A stretch of DNA of 64,000 bases from Marinobacter profundi. GTDB lineage: Bacteria > Pseudomonadota > Gammaproteobacteria > Pseudomonadales > Oleiphilaceae. Below are positions 24,462-35,429 of the stretch, in pieces. The stretch's first letter is position 1; each line of letters opens with the position of its first letter. The position numbers and the translations under genes were made by a program. The notes below the pieces were generated by a model that had not been told where the DNA came from, made no database searches, and worked only from the letters and a program-made list of their open reading frames with translations. Where the stretch lies: the NCBI RefSeq assembly GCF_002744715.1, contig NZ_KZ319367.1, positions 427,785-491,784 of the forward strand. The letters are read 5' to 3'.

Positions 24462-25424
24462 ATGTCCAACGCATTGGAGATTGCAGGTCTGACCAAGACC
24501 TACGGTGACGGGTTTCAGGCCCTCAAAGGTATCGACCTGACAGTCAGGGAAGGGGACTTCTTTGCGCTCCTGGGACCGAATGGCGCCGGCAAGTCCACCA
24601 CGCTGGGCATCGTCTGCTCCCTGGTAAACAAGAGTGCGGGTACCGTAAAGGTGTTCGGCCACGACATTGACACCGACCTCTCTGCCGCCAAGGTGAACCT
24701 CGGTGTGGTCCCCCAGGAGTTCAACTTCAACCAGTTTGAAAAGGTCTTCGACATCGTCACCACCCAGGCCGGCTATTACGGGATTCCGCTGCGCCAGGCC
24801 CGGGTTTCCGCGGAGAAGTATCTCCGCAAACTGGGCCTATGGGACAAGCGGGACACGCCGGCGCGGATGCTTTCCGGCGGCATGAAGCGAAGGCTGATGA
24901 TTGCCCGCGCGCTGGTTCATGAACCCCGTTTGCTGATCCTGGACGAACCGACCGCAGGTGTGGATATCGAGCTGCGGCGCTCGATGTGGGCATTCCTGGA
25001 AGAGATCAATCGTGAGGGCACCACCATTATCCTCACCACCCACTACCTGGAGGAGGCTGAGGCCCTGTGTCGCAATATTGCGATCATCGACCACGGCCTG
25101 ATCCTGCGGAATACCAGCAAACGGGAATTGCTGCAGCAGTTGCATGTGGAAACCTTCGTGCTTGACACTGCAGAGCCTCTTGAGGGGGCTCCCGGGCTGG
25201 ACGGTTTTGTCACCCGGCTGGATGACGAGGGTGCGCTGGAAGTGGACGTGGAAAAGGGACAGAGCCTGAATCGGGTCTTTATCGAACTTGAGGGTCTTGG
25301 CATCCGGGTGGTGAGTATGAGAACCAAGGCCAACCGGCTTGAGGAGTTGTTTATCCGCATGGTGGAAGAAAACGCGGTGGCTAACAAGAGCGCTGCGGCC
25401 GGCGCTAAGGGGGCCAGCGCATGA
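24462..25424 (+). CDS. yadG: ABC exporter ATP-binding protein (YadG-like)
   Basis: Three hundred and twenty residues. Walker A GPNGAGKST near residue 40, signature LSGGMKRR near residue 140, Walker B LLILDEPTAGVD and switch TTHYLEEAE are all present. A C-terminal extension of about 80 residues follows. Length and order match E. coli YadG. The gene overlaps the permease by 4 bp (ATGA), so the pair is translationally coupled. ABC-2 systems of this type usually export lipids, polysaccharides or drugs; the substrate is not established. Confidence 0.9.
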   Translation: MSNALEIAGLTKTYGDGFQALKGIDLTVREGDFFALLGPNGAGKSTTLGIVCSLVNKSAGTVKVFGHDIDTDLSAAKVNLGVVPQEFNFNQFEKVFDIVTTQAGYYGIPLRQARVSAEKYLRKLGLWDKRDTPARMLSGGMKRRLMIARALVHEPRLLILDEPTAGVDIELRRSMWAFLEEINREGTTIILTTHYLEEAEALCRNIAIIDHGLILRNTSKRELLQQLHVETFVLDTAEPLEGAPGLDGFVTRLDDEGALEVDVEKGQSLNRVFIELEGLGIRVVSMRTKANRLEELFIRMVEENAVANKSAAAGAKGASA

Positions 25425-26194
25425 AAACGTCCGCGATCCTGACCGCCTTCAACACCATTGTCATCCGGGAAATTCGCCGTTTTACGCGAATCTGGCCGCA
25501 GACACTGCTGCCGCCGGCGGTGACCATGACACTCTACTTTATTATTTTCGGTAACCTGATCGGTTCCCGTATCGGGCAGATGGGCGGCTTCGATTATATG
25601 TCGTTCATTGTGCCGGGGCTGATCATGATGTCGGTGATCACCAGCTCCTACGCCAACGTGGTGTCGTCGTTCTTCTCGATGAAGTTCCAGCGCAGCATCG
25701 AGGAGCTGCTGGTGTCGCCAATTCCCAATTGGGTGATTCTGGCCGGCTATGTCACCGGCGGCATGGCCCGAGGCCTGGGCATCGGCGTTATCGTCACACT
25801 GCTGTCCCTGGCCTTCACCCGCCTGGAGATCCATCACCTCGGTGTGGTAGTGGTCACGGTGTTCCTGACGTCGGCGCTGTTTGCCATAGGTGGCTTCATC
25901 AACGCCATGCTGGCCACCAAGTTTGATGATATTTCCATCGTTCCGACCTTTGTGCTGACTCCGCTGACCTATCTTGGCGGGGTGTTTTATTCGATTCAGC
26001 TGCTGCCGGAGTTCTGGCAGGGTGTTTCGATGGTTAACCCCATCCTGTATATGGTCAATGCGTTCCGCTACGGCATTCTGGGCGTGTCGGACGTCAATGT
26101 TTATGTGGCACTGGGAATGATCCTGGTGTTCATCGTGCTGCTTGCTGCCGTTGCCCTGCGTTTGCTGGCCCGGGGCAAGGGCATCCGTCACTGA
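25421..26194 (+). CDS. yadH: ABC-2 type exporter permease (YadH-like)
   Basis: Two hundred and fifty-seven residues with six membrane helices and the ABC-2 signature PLTYLGGVFYSIQLLPEFWQ near residue 180, as in E. coli YadH (256 aa). It is the membrane half of the exporter with the ATPase at 24462. It is followed after 14 bp by queF, so queF may be read from the same transcript. Confidence 0.92.
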   Translation: MKTSAILTAFNTIVIREIRRFTRIWPQTLLPPAVTMTLYFIIFGNLIGSRIGQMGGFDYMSFIVPGLIMMSVITSSYANVVSSFFSMKFQRSIEELLVSPIPNWVILAGYVTGGMARGLGIGVIVTLLSLAFTRLEIHHLGVVVVTVFLTSALFAIGGFINAMLATKFDDISIVPTFVLTPLTYLGGVFYSIQLLPEFWQGVSMVNPILYMVNAFRYGILGVSDVNVYVALGMILVFIVLLAAVALRLLARGKGIRH

Positions 26195-26208
26195 TTGCGG
26201 ACCTGATT

Positions 26209-27033
26209 ATGGCTCTTGATAAAGCGCCGCTGGGCAAATCCAGCGAATACCCCGATCAATACAACCCGGAGCTGCTGTTCCCGGTTCCCCGGGACGATAA
26301 CCGGCGACGCATTGGCCTCGCTGATGGCCGCTGGCCCTGGTTCGGAGAAGACCTGTGGCAGGCCTGGGAAGTATCCTGGTTGCGCCCGGGAGGGGTTCCG
26401 GCCGTGGCCTGGGCGGAAATCCGCATTCCGGCGGCTTCGGCATCACTGATTGAGTCCAAATCCCTCAAACTCTATCTGAACTCCCTGAACCAGATGACCT
26501 GTTCATCGTCGGCGCAGCTGGTGGGGTTGATCGAGCGGGACTTGTCGAGCGCAGCCGGCGCGGCAGTTTCTGTGGCGTTGCACAGTGTTGATGAGTCCGG
26601 TGTGGCCCATGGCCGGCCGGAAGGCTTCGAGCTGATTGACGATGAGCCTGTGGCGGACGTGCGTTATGACTATTGCCCGGAGGCGCTGACGATCGAAGGT
26701 GGTGCCCGGGTGGTGTCGGAAAAACTCTGTTCGCATCTGCTCAAGAGCAATTGCCCGGTAACCGGTCAGCCGGACTGGGGCACGGTCACCGTCGAATACA
26801 CCGGCCCTGAACTGTCCCGCAGCGGGCTGCTCAAGTACATCGTTGGCTTTCGCCAGAAGCAGGACTTCCATGAGCACTGTGTGGAAACCCTGTTTACCGA
26901 TCTGATGGCCCGTTGTCAGCCCTCGGAGCTCACGGTCTGTGCCCGCTACACCCGCCGTGGCGGACTGGACATCAATCCCTGGCGCAGTACCCGCGCAGGG
27001 GTTGCCCCCAGCCTGCGGCTGATCCGCCAATGA
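26209..27033 (+). CDS. queF: NADPH-dependent 7-cyano-7-deazaguanine reductase QueF
   Basis: Two hundred and seventy-four residues, close to the long (two-domain) QueF type of E. coli. It reduces preQ0 to preQ1, a late step before tRNA insertion by Tgt (30878). Visible landmarks are the QueF motif ESKSLKLYLNS near residue 82 (substrate binding) and the segment SNCPVTGQPDWG near residue 181 with the catalytic Cys and following Asp. The last half ends GLDINPWRS, as in the family. It follows the yadGH pair at 14 bp and converges with cyaB. Confidence 0.94.
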   Translation: MALDKAPLGKSSEYPDQYNPELLFPVPRDDNRRRIGLADGRWPWFGEDLWQAWEVSWLRPGGVPAVAWAEIRIPAASASLIESKSLKLYLNSLNQMTCSSSAQLVGLIERDLSSAAGAAVSVALHSVDESGVAHGRPEGFELIDDEPVADVRYDYCPEALTIEGGARVVSEKLCSHLLKSNCPVTGQPDWGTVTVEYTGPELSRSGLLKYIVGFRQKQDFHEHCVETLFTDLMARCQPSELTVCARYTRRGGLDINPWRSTRAGVAPSLRLIRQ

Positions 27034-27118
27034 GGGTGGCCAGCGTCATCAGGCGGCGCAAGAGCTGGAGTCGCGAGGTTGGTCAGGGGAGTGCTGCAGG
27101 CGAATGCCGCTGTGAGTA

Positions 27119-28528
27119 CTACAGGTCGTCTTCGTTGCGCAGCCGGTCGGCAGCTTCTTCCAGGGCCTGGAGAATCGAGCGGCGTTCCTTCTCGGTCACC
27201 TTGTCCGAGTCCAGGTACATTGCAAAACCGCTGTGCTCGTGCTCCAGGAAGCTCCGGTTGGGGCCCATGTCCCGCCGGAAATCCACCACTTCATAAATCG
27301 CCACCGGCTTGCCGAAGCCTTTCACGGTGATCTCGCCCTTGTCACGGCACATGATGCGGTCTTTGATCAGCGAGAAGGTTTCGTAGGACACCAGGATTTC
27401 TCCGGCGTCCGCAAGGGACTCCAGGCGGCTCGCCAGGTTCACTTCCTTGCCGATGATGGTGTAGTCCATCCGGTTCTCGGCACCGAAGTTGCCCACCGTG
27501 GTGTAGCCGGTACTGATCCCCATGCGGATTTCCAGGGGCGTCTTGATGCCCTGGCTTCGCCATTTCTGGCGCATGATCTTCATGTGCTTGCGCATCTCGA
27601 TGGCCATGGAGACGCAGGCGAAGGCGTCTTCCCGCTGCCCCTTGGTGGTTGGGTCACCAAAGAAAATCATGATGGAGTCGCCCACGAATTTGTCGATGGT
27701 GCCGCCGTATTTGAGGGCGACCGCCGACATTTCGTCAAAGTAGTGGTTGAGCAGTTCGGTCAGTGCTTCCGGCTCCATCTCCTCGGACAGCTCGGTAAAG
27801 CCCTTGATGTCGGAGAAGAAGATCGCCAGCTTCTTGCGCTGGGTCTCCAGCCGGACGTCCCGCTCGCCAGTGAAGATCGATTGCCAGACCTGTGGCGACA
27901 GGTACTTTGACAGCTTGTGGGACAGCGCAATGGACTGCTCCCGCTGATTCTGGATCTGGGTTTTGGCCATCAGCAGGGTGCGGGCCTGTTGATGGGAATA
28001 GAATGCCGTCACGCAGATGTAGAGGCCGGTCGCCGCCATGGCGGTGATGCTGGTGAGCAAGGGGGACTGGAAGGACTCTGCCGGCCCCTGGATTCCTATG
28101 GCGATGATCAGCGAAATGACCATCAGCAACACGCCGAAAGTCCATTGTTTGATGCCGCCAACAATAAGGCAGCTGAACATCAGCATCAGGGCGACCGATA
28201 CCGACGGTACTGCAACGAGCCCCAACAGCCCGATGAACATGCCGCCGATAGCGCAGTCGACCAGGAGCATGTGCTGGCGAATCCGCTGCACGCGGTTGAG
28301 GAAGGTTTTCCGGGTCAGGACGTAGGTGATGTGAGGCCAGACCAGGGCGCCGGCAATCAGCCAGTACATCCAGTTTGCGAAGACGTTTTCAAGGATGCCG
28401 ACGCCAATCATGACCGCTGCGGCGGTGTAGCCGAGAAGTCGTCCGCTGTAATCGGGCAGCGGAGGAATGGCCACCGGTTGGCTGGCATCGATGACTGCTG
28501 ATTTGCCTACGTTCAAGGTTGCACTCAT
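27119..28528 (-). CDS. cyaB: MASE2-domain adenylate cyclase, CyaB-like
   Basis: Four hundred and sixty-nine residues. An N-terminal MASE2 membrane domain (residues about 28-185, around six helices) is followed by a class III cyclase domain (about 230-425). The metal Asp residues are in FFSDIKGFTEL and KFVGDSIMIFFGDP, and the transition-state Asn/Arg are in VNLASRLE. The fold and length match P. aeruginosa CyaB, which makes cAMP for Vfr-dependent virulence and pilus control. It starts 4 bp after a DUF962/Mpo1-like gene and is probably co-transcribed with it. Confidence 0.92.
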   Translation of the reverse strand: MSATLNVGKSAVIDASQPVAIPPLPDYSGRLLGYTAAAVMIGVGILENVFANWMYWLIAGALVWPHITYVLTRKTFLNRVQRIRQHMLLVDCAIGGMFIGLLGLVAVPSVSVALMLMFSCLIVGGIKQWTFGVLLMVISLIIAIGIQGPAESFQSPLLTSITAMAATGLYICVTAFYSHQQARTLLMAKTQIQNQREQSIALSHKLSKYLSPQVWQSIFTGERDVRLETQRKKLAIFFSDIKGFTELSEEMEPEALTELLNHYFDEMSAVALKYGGTIDKFVGDSIMIFFGDPTTKGQREDAFACVSMAIEMRKHMKIMRQKWRSQGIKTPLEIRMGISTGYTTVGNFGAENRMDYTIIGKEVNLASRLESLADAGEILVSYETFSLIKDRIMCRDKGEITVKGFGKPVAIYEVVDFRRDMGPNRSFLEHEHSGFAMYLDSDKVTEKERRSILQALEEAADRLRNEDDL

Positions 28529-28532
28529 GGAA

Positions 28533-28844
28533 TCAGAAACGGATCCGGCCTGTCAGCATGTCTTTAAGCATTACCCAGTCACCCATCAGGCTGTAGAACG
28601 GATACTTGAATGTAGCGGGGCGGTTCTTCTCGAAACCGTAATGGCCCAGCCAGGCGAAACCGTAGCCTGTCACCGGTAACAGCCAGAGGTATGCATACTG
28701 GCGGGTGAGCAGGGCGAAGACCGCAATGACAATGACCAGCAGACTGCCGGTGTAGTGTAGCCTGCGGCAAACGGGATCACTGTGCTCTTCGAGGTAGTAC
28801 GGGTAGAATTCCGAAAAACTACGGAAGGTGCGCTCTGTGGTCAT
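28533..28844 (-). CDS. DUF962/Mpo1-like small membrane protein
   Basis: One hundred and three residues with two or three transmembrane helices and the family signature FYPYYLEEHSDPVCRRLHYTG near residues 13-33 followed by GHYGFEKNRPATFKYPFYSLMGDW. The yeast homologue Mpo1 is an Fe-dependent dioxygenase that removes one carbon from 2-hydroxy fatty acids. Bacterial roles are not established. Conserved His residues of the family (H21, H30, H68 approx.) are present. It lies 4 bp upstream of cyaB in the same direction. Confidence 0.88.
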   Translation of the reverse strand: MTTERTFRSFSEFYPYYLEEHSDPVCRRLHYTGSLLVIVIAVFALLTRQYAYLWLLPVTGYGFAWLGHYGFEKNRPATFKYPFYSLMGDWVMLKDMLTGRIRF

Positions 28845-28987
28845 TGTGCTTCTACCGGATAATTTTTAGTTTTAAGGTAGACTCGGTCAGATCCAAAGGT
28901 TAACAGCAAAGCTCAGCCGCCACAATTCCCAACCGCAGGTCTGCCCGGCGGTCACGTGGTCCCTGTACTCAATCTGGACAGATAGCT

Positions 28988-29560
28988 ATGACAACGGTAA
29001 TTGATGCCATCCTCAAGCGTTCCTCCGAGCCCCGTCTGCAGGAGCCGGCTCCCAGCCCGGACGTGTTGGAGGAGGCGTTTCGCTGCGCCGCACGGGCGCC
29101 GGATCATGCGCTGTTGAGGCCATGGCGCTATCTGGTCATTGAGGGCAAGGGCCTTGAGTCGCTCGGCAAGTTGTTTGCGGCAACGGCTGACCAGGGCAGT
29201 ACCACCCTTGCGCAGGATCGGGAGAAGTTGCAGCGGATGCCACAGCGTGCCCCGATGGTGATCGTTGGTATCGTATCGCCCCGGCCGCACCCCAAGGTAC
29301 CGCAGGTAGAGCAGGAGATGTCTGCGGCTGTGGGAATGGGTTACCTGCTGCTGGCGCTGCAATCTGCCGGATATGGCGGTATCTGGCGCACCGGCGAGAT
29401 TGCCCGGGATCGGCGCGTAAGTGAAGGGTTGGGTCTGGCTGATCACGAATCGATTGCCGGCTTTCTCTATGTCGGGTCAGTGGTCTCGGAAAAGCCCGAG
29501 GTGCCACGGCCTGAGCTGGAGTCCTTTGTGGCCCGTTGGCCGGCGGACGACGCCGGCTGA
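28988..29560 (+). CDS. Nitroreductase family protein (YdjA-like)
   Basis: One hundred and ninety residues in one FMN-binding nitroreductase domain, starting MTTVIDAILKRSSEPRLQEPAPSP. The FMN-phosphate Arg region (RRSS-like KRSSEPRL) and the mid-chain GMGYLLLALQSAGYGGIWRTG segment match YdjA-type enzymes, which lack the long insert of NfsB. These use NAD(P)H to reduce quinones or nitro compounds. No operon partner; tRNA-Leu follows. Confidence 0.88.
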   Translation: MTTVIDAILKRSSEPRLQEPAPSPDVLEEAFRCAARAPDHALLRPWRYLVIEGKGLESLGKLFAATADQGSTTLAQDREKLQRMPQRAPMVIVGIVSPRPHPKVPQVEQEMSAAVGMGYLLLALQSAGYGGIWRTGEIARDRRVSEGLGLADHESIAGFLYVGSVVSEKPEVPRPELESFVARWPADDAG

Positions 29561-29603
29561 GCCGGGAAGGTATTTGAATGCCTGGATGCGGGGTGCGTTC
29601 GTA

Positions 29604-29631
29604 TTGCTTTCATTATTCAGGTCAGTATAAT
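29604..29631 (+). promoter_or_regulatory. Sigma-70 promoter of tRNA-Leu
   Basis: TTGCTT (29604-29609) and a perfect TATAAT (29626-29631) are 16 bases apart. The tRNA begins 46 bases after the -10 box, and a GC-rich start region fits a stable-RNA promoter. Confidence 0.6.
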
Positions 29632-29676
29632 CCCCGAACTCTCCGATGCCGGGGTGGTGAAGTTTCAGGTTCAAAT

Positions 29677-29763
29677 GGCGGTGTGGTGAAATTGGTAGAC
29701 ACGACGGATTCAAAATCCGTTGGGGTAAAACCCGTGGCGGTTCGAGTCCGCCCACCGCTACCA
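29677..29763 (+). tRNA. tRNA-Leu (anticodon CAA)
   Basis: Eighty-seven nucleotides including an encoded CCA. The acceptor arm is GGCGGTG/CACCGCT with a G-T end pair. The anticodon stem ACGGA/TCCGT encloses loop TTCAAAA (anticodon CAA). The D-arm contains AAATTGGTAGAC, a long class II variable arm follows (TTGGGGTAAAACCC), and the T-arm is GGCGGTTCGAGTCCGCC. Confidence 0.96.
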
Positions 29764-29804
29764 TTTACAGGCCGTTCCGGCGGCGTCAGTGAATCCCCCT
29801 GCCC

Positions 29805-32014
<2,210 letters not shown>

Positions 32015-32073
32015 CGGGCGCGGCCTGAAGGCCACCCAAAACAACTTGTGACCTGAAAAACGGAGATGTACCG

Positions 32074-32436
32074 ATGAAAACAATGAAACTGCTGGCCGCT
32101 GCGATGATGGCTGTCCTGCCTGGCCTGGCCATGGCCCAGGATGCGGCCCCCCAGGGTATGGGTGTGATGGGGCAGGTGATCTTCTTCGCCGGCTTTATCC
32201 TGATTTTCTACTTCCTGATCTGGCGTCCGCAGTCCAAGCGCGCCAAAGAGCACAAGAACCTGATGTCCGGTCTCAACAAGGGCGACGAAGTGGTGACTTC
32301 CGGCGGTGTTGCCGGCCGTATCACCAAAGTCACCGATGACTTTATCGTGATCGAAGTTGCCGACAACGTGGAAATCAAGGTCCAGAAAGTTGCTGTTGCG
32401 GCCGCGCTGCCGAAGGGCACCCTGAAGGACATCTGA
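32074..32436 (+). CDS. yajC: Preprotein translocase accessory subunit YajC
   Basis: One hundred and twenty residues. The core is one transmembrane helix (residues about 30-50) followed by WRPQSKRAKEHKNLMSGLNKGDEVVTSGGVAGRI and AVAAALPKGTLKDI, diagnostic of YajC. It is associated with SecDF in the inner membrane. The N-terminus is longer than in E. coli and looks like a signal peptide (MKTMKLLAAAMMAVLPGLAMAQ). CGGAGATG precedes the ATG. Confidence 0.95.
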   Translation: MKTMKLLAAAMMAVLPGLAMAQDAAPQGMGVMGQVIFFAGFILIFYFLIWRPQSKRAKEHKNLMSGLNKGDEVVTSGGVAGRITKVTDDFIVIEVADNVEIKVQKVAVAAALPKGTLKDI

Positions 32437-32438
32437 GC

Positions 32439-32458
32439 CAGGTCGTTTTCGCGACCTG
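32439..32458 (+). terminator. Small hairpin between yajC and secD
   Basis: CAGGTCG pairs with CGACCTG around TTTTCG just after the yajC stop codon. Without a T-run it is likely an mRNA hairpin tuning yajC against secD rather than a full stop. Confidence 0.4.
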
Positions 32459-32501
32459 AGAACGCCACGCTGAAAGTGACAGCCGGTCAAAAAGGGACCC
32501 C

Positions 32502-34376
32502 ATGCTGAACAAGTATCCGCTCTGGAAAAACCTGGTCATCCTGATCGCCCTCGCGGTCGGGTTTGTCTATGCCTTGCCGAACCTGTTTCCCGACGATTAT
32601 GCCGTGCAGGTTACCGGTGCCCGAAGCAGCACCGATGTAAGCCAGGGAACGCTCGACAAGGCCGTATCCGCACTCCAGTCCGCCGGGATTGAGGTTAAAT
32701 CCGCGGAACTCGGAGGGCGTGATGCGCTTATCCGGTTGCTGGATGCCGAGGCACAGCTCAAGGCCCGGCCGGTCGTGCAGGAAGCGCTGGGGTCCGATTA
32801 TCTGGTTGCCCTCAATATGGCAGCATCCACCCCGGACTGGCTGAGAAGCCTGGGGGCGGGCCCGATGAAGCTGGGTCTCGACCTGCGTGGTGGTGTTCAC
32901 TTCCTGCTTGAGGTGGATATGGAAACTGCGCTCGCGCAGCGCCTTGAAGCCATGTCCAGCCAGGTCAAGCAGGATCTGCGTGAGGAGCGCATCCGCTACC
33001 TCGGTGGCGATGTCGAGGGGGACCGCAATATCGTCCTCAAGTTCCGTGATGAGGCTTCCCGCAGTGAAGCGTTCACCCTGCTCCAGCGTCAGTACAATCA
33101 GTTCCTGCTGGATGAGCAGCGTGCGGGTGATGACTATCTGCTCACGCTCACGCTGTCCGAGGCTGAGGTCCGGCAGATCCAGGAATACGCTCTGGAGCAG
33201 AACCTCACCACCATCCGCAATCGGGTTAACGAACTCGGGGTGGCTGAGCCGCTGGTGCAGCGCCAGGGTGCAGACCGCATTATCGTTGAATTGCCAGGTG
33301 TGCAGGATACCGCCCAGGCTAAACGGGTACTTGGAGCAACCGCTAACCTGGAGTTCCGCCTCGAGGCGCGCCAGGATGCCTCCGCGGCGACTACCGAGGC
33401 TTACGACTTCCGCGACCAGCCGGGTCGCAGTGCCCGTCTTGAACGCGACGTCATCGTGACCGGTGACAATGTTTCCAATGCCCAGCAGGCCTTTGATGAG
33501 AACGGTCAGCCCCAGGTCAACATCACCATGGACGCGGTGGGCGGTGACCTGATGAACCGGGCTACCCGCAACGCGATCAAGCGGCGTATGGCGGTGCTGT
33601 TTATCGAGTACAAGACTGAAACCGAGCAGCGTGTGATTGATGGTGAAGTGACCACTGTAGAGAATCGTGTGGTTGAGAAGGGCATCATCAGTCTGGCTAC
33701 CATTCAGTCGGCGCTGGGCAGCAGTTTCCGCATTACCGGGCTGGATTCCATTCCGGAAGCGGCCGAGCTCGCCTTGCTGCTGCGTGCAGGCTCGCTCGCT
33801 GCACCCATGTACTTTGTCCAGGAGCGTACTATCGGTCCGAGCCTGGGGCAGAAGAACATCAATGCCGGCACCATGTCGGTTGTGCTGGGTTTTGCGCTGG
33901 TACTGCTCTACATGCTGGTGTATTACCGCGGATTTGGTCTGGTGGCCAACGTCGCCCTGACCCTGAACCTGATGCTGCTGATCGCCTGCATGTCGATCCT
34001 GTCGGCGACCCTGACGCTGCCGGGTATTGCCGGTATCGTTCTGACGGTGGGTATGGCGGTGGATGCCAACGTGTTGATCTTCGAGCGCATCCGTGAAGAG
34101 CTGCGAGCGGGTGTGCCGCCCCAGTCGGCGATCAATGCCGGTTATTCGCGCGCCTTCGTGTCCATCTTCGATGCCAACATTACGACGTTGCTGGTCGCGG
34201 TGATCCTGTTCGCCATGGGGTCGGGTCCGGTCAAGGGCTTCGCAGTTACCCTTTGTCTCGGTATTCTGACCTCCATGTTCACCGGGCTGATGGTAAGTCG
34301 CAGTATTGTCAATCTCGTATACGGCGGCCGGAAGGTCGAAAAGCTGTCGATCGGAGGGAAGCTCGCCAATGTCTGA
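32502..34376 (+). CDS. secD: Protein translocase subunit SecD
   Basis: Six hundred and twenty-four residues with N-terminal helix (residues about 9-27), a large periplasmic region and five C-terminal helices. Typical stretches are KLGLDLRGGVHFLLEVDM, IRNRVNELGVAEPLVQRQG, IVELPGVQDT, and the membrane-domain GMAVDANVLIFERIREELRAG near residue 516. SecD with SecF and YajC uses the proton gradient to help SecYEG release exported proteins. Its stop overlaps the secF start by 8 bp. Confidence 0.97.
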   Translation: MLNKYPLWKNLVILIALAVGFVYALPNLFPDDYAVQVTGARSSTDVSQGTLDKAVSALQSAGIEVKSAELGGRDALIRLLDAEAQLKARPVVQEALGSDYLVALNMAASTPDWLRSLGAGPMKLGLDLRGGVHFLLEVDMETALAQRLEAMSSQVKQDLREERIRYLGGDVEGDRNIVLKFRDEASRSEAFTLLQRQYNQFLLDEQRAGDDYLLTLTLSEAEVRQIQEYALEQNLTTIRNRVNELGVAEPLVQRQGADRIIVELPGVQDTAQAKRVLGATANLEFRLEARQDASAATTEAYDFRDQPGRSARLERDVIVTGDNVSNAQQAFDENGQPQVNITMDAVGGDLMNRATRNAIKRRMAVLFIEYKTETEQRVIDGEVTTVENRVVEKGIISLATIQSALGSSFRITGLDSIPEAAELALLLRAGSLAAPMYFVQERTIGPSLGQKNINAGTMSVVLGFALVLLYMLVYYRGFGLVANVALTLNLMLLIACMSILSATLTLPGIAGIVLTVGMAVDANVLIFERIREELRAGVPPQSAINAGYSRAFVSIFDANITTLLVAVILFAMGSGPVKGFAVTLCLGILTSMFTGLMVSRSIVNLVYGGRKVEKLSIGGKLANV

Positions 34377-35322
34377 AGTTGATAAGAAGCCTATTGATTT
34401 CATGGGAATACGGAAGATTGCTTTCGTAGTTTCTGTTGTTCTGGTAATTGCTTCCATCGCCCTGCTTGCGGTTCGTGGCCTTAATTACGGCCTTGATTTC
34501 ACTGGTGGCACATCGGTGGAGCTGGAGTACGAAGTGGCGCCTTCGCTTCCGGACGTGAGAGCGGCCCTGGCGGACGCCGGCTATGACAATTTCGTCGTGC
34601 AGAACTTCGGCACGGATACCACGGTGCTGGTGCGCCTGGCCGCCGCCGATGATGATGAGCTGGCCAACCGGATTGCCAGTACCCTGGGCGCTGGCGGGGA
34701 CAAGCTGGAGCTGGTGAGTTCAGAGTTTGTCGGTTCCCAGGTGGGGGATGAACTCAAAGAAGACAGTGGCCTGGGCCTGCTGATAGCACTGGCCGTGGTA
34801 CTGATTTACGTGGGTATGCGGTTCCAGTTCAAGTTCGGTATCGCCTCGGTGCTGCCGCTGGCCCACGACGTCATCATCATTCTGGGCGTCTTTGCCCTGT
34901 TCCAGTGGACCTTTGACCTGACAGTGCTGGCGGCACTGCTGGCGGTTATCGGCTACTCCCTCAACGACACCATTGTTGTGGCTGACCGTATCCGGGAAAA
35001 CTTCCGCAAGATGCGGGTAGGGGATTCCGAACATATTATCAACGAATCCATCCACCAGACGATCGGAAGGACCATCAACACCTCCGGTACCACCCTGGTG
35101 GTGCTGATTGCCCTGTATGTACTGGGTGGTGAGGCGATCAACAACTTCGCTCTCGCGCTGATCATCGGTGTGGTTGTGGGTACCTACTCGTCGATCTATG
35201 TGTCCGCCAACCTGCTGATCACCCTGGGTGTAACCCGGGAAGACCTGATCGTGCCGCCGAAAGAGGGTGTGGCCGGGGCGGAAGAGGAAGAGCAGCCGCC
35301 AGAGTGGCTGAACCGGATGTAA
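34369..35322 (+). CDS. secF: Protein translocase subunit SecF
   Basis: Three hundred and seventeen residues. One N-terminal helix, a periplasmic domain and five further helices are visible; GLDFTGGTSVELEYE near residue 40, GYSLNDTIVVADRIRENF near residue 204 and the ending ETLLVVLIA-like GTTLVVLIALYVLGGEAINNF match SecF. The ATG at 34369 lies inside the last codons of secD, so translation is coupled. A copy of the window's palindromic repeat arm overlaps the stop codon and supplies its bases. Confidence 0.96.
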   Translation: MSEVDKKPIDFMGIRKIAFVVSVVLVIASIALLAVRGLNYGLDFTGGTSVELEYEVAPSLPDVRAALADAGYDNFVVQNFGTDTTVLVRLAAADDDELANRIASTLGAGGDKLELVSSEFVGSQVGDELKEDSGLGLLIALAVVLIYVGMRFQFKFGIASVLPLAHDVIIILGVFALFQWTFDLTVLAALLAVIGYSLNDTIVVADRIRENFRKMRVGDSEHIINESIHQTIGRTINTSGTTLVVLIALYVLGGEAINNFALALIIGVVVGTYSSIYVSANLLITLGVTREDLIVPPKEGVAGAEEEEQPPEWLNRM

Positions 35323-35340
35323 ACCTTATTCAGGACTGGT
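35318..35340 (+). repeat. Half copy of the 7966-8036 hairpin arm
   Basis: TGTAAACCTTATTC-A-GGAC-T-GGT matches the right arm at 8014-8036 with about two differences. Its first bases form the end of secF (ATG TAA). Only one arm is present here. Confidence 0.7.
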
Positions 35341-35350
35341 CATCGCCATC

Positions 35351-35388
35351 AAAAAAGCCGCGCCTGTGATGCAGAGCGCGGCTTTTTT
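35351..35388. terminator. Bidirectional terminator between secF and the suhB-like gene
   Basis: AAAAAAGCCGCGC and GCGCGGCTTTTTT pair around a short loop. A-runs and T-runs on both sides fit termination of the two convergent units. Confidence 0.9.
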
Positions 35389-35429
35389 ATGCCGGTGTTA
35401 ACCGGTATAGGCTGATCCTGAAACGGGGA

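Noticed and set aside
32487..34457. Long minus-strand frame (656 codons) over secD
   Set aside because: Antisense shadow of secD. The composition (many His, Gln, Arg) is typical of a mirrored high-GC gene, and it has no family resemblance.
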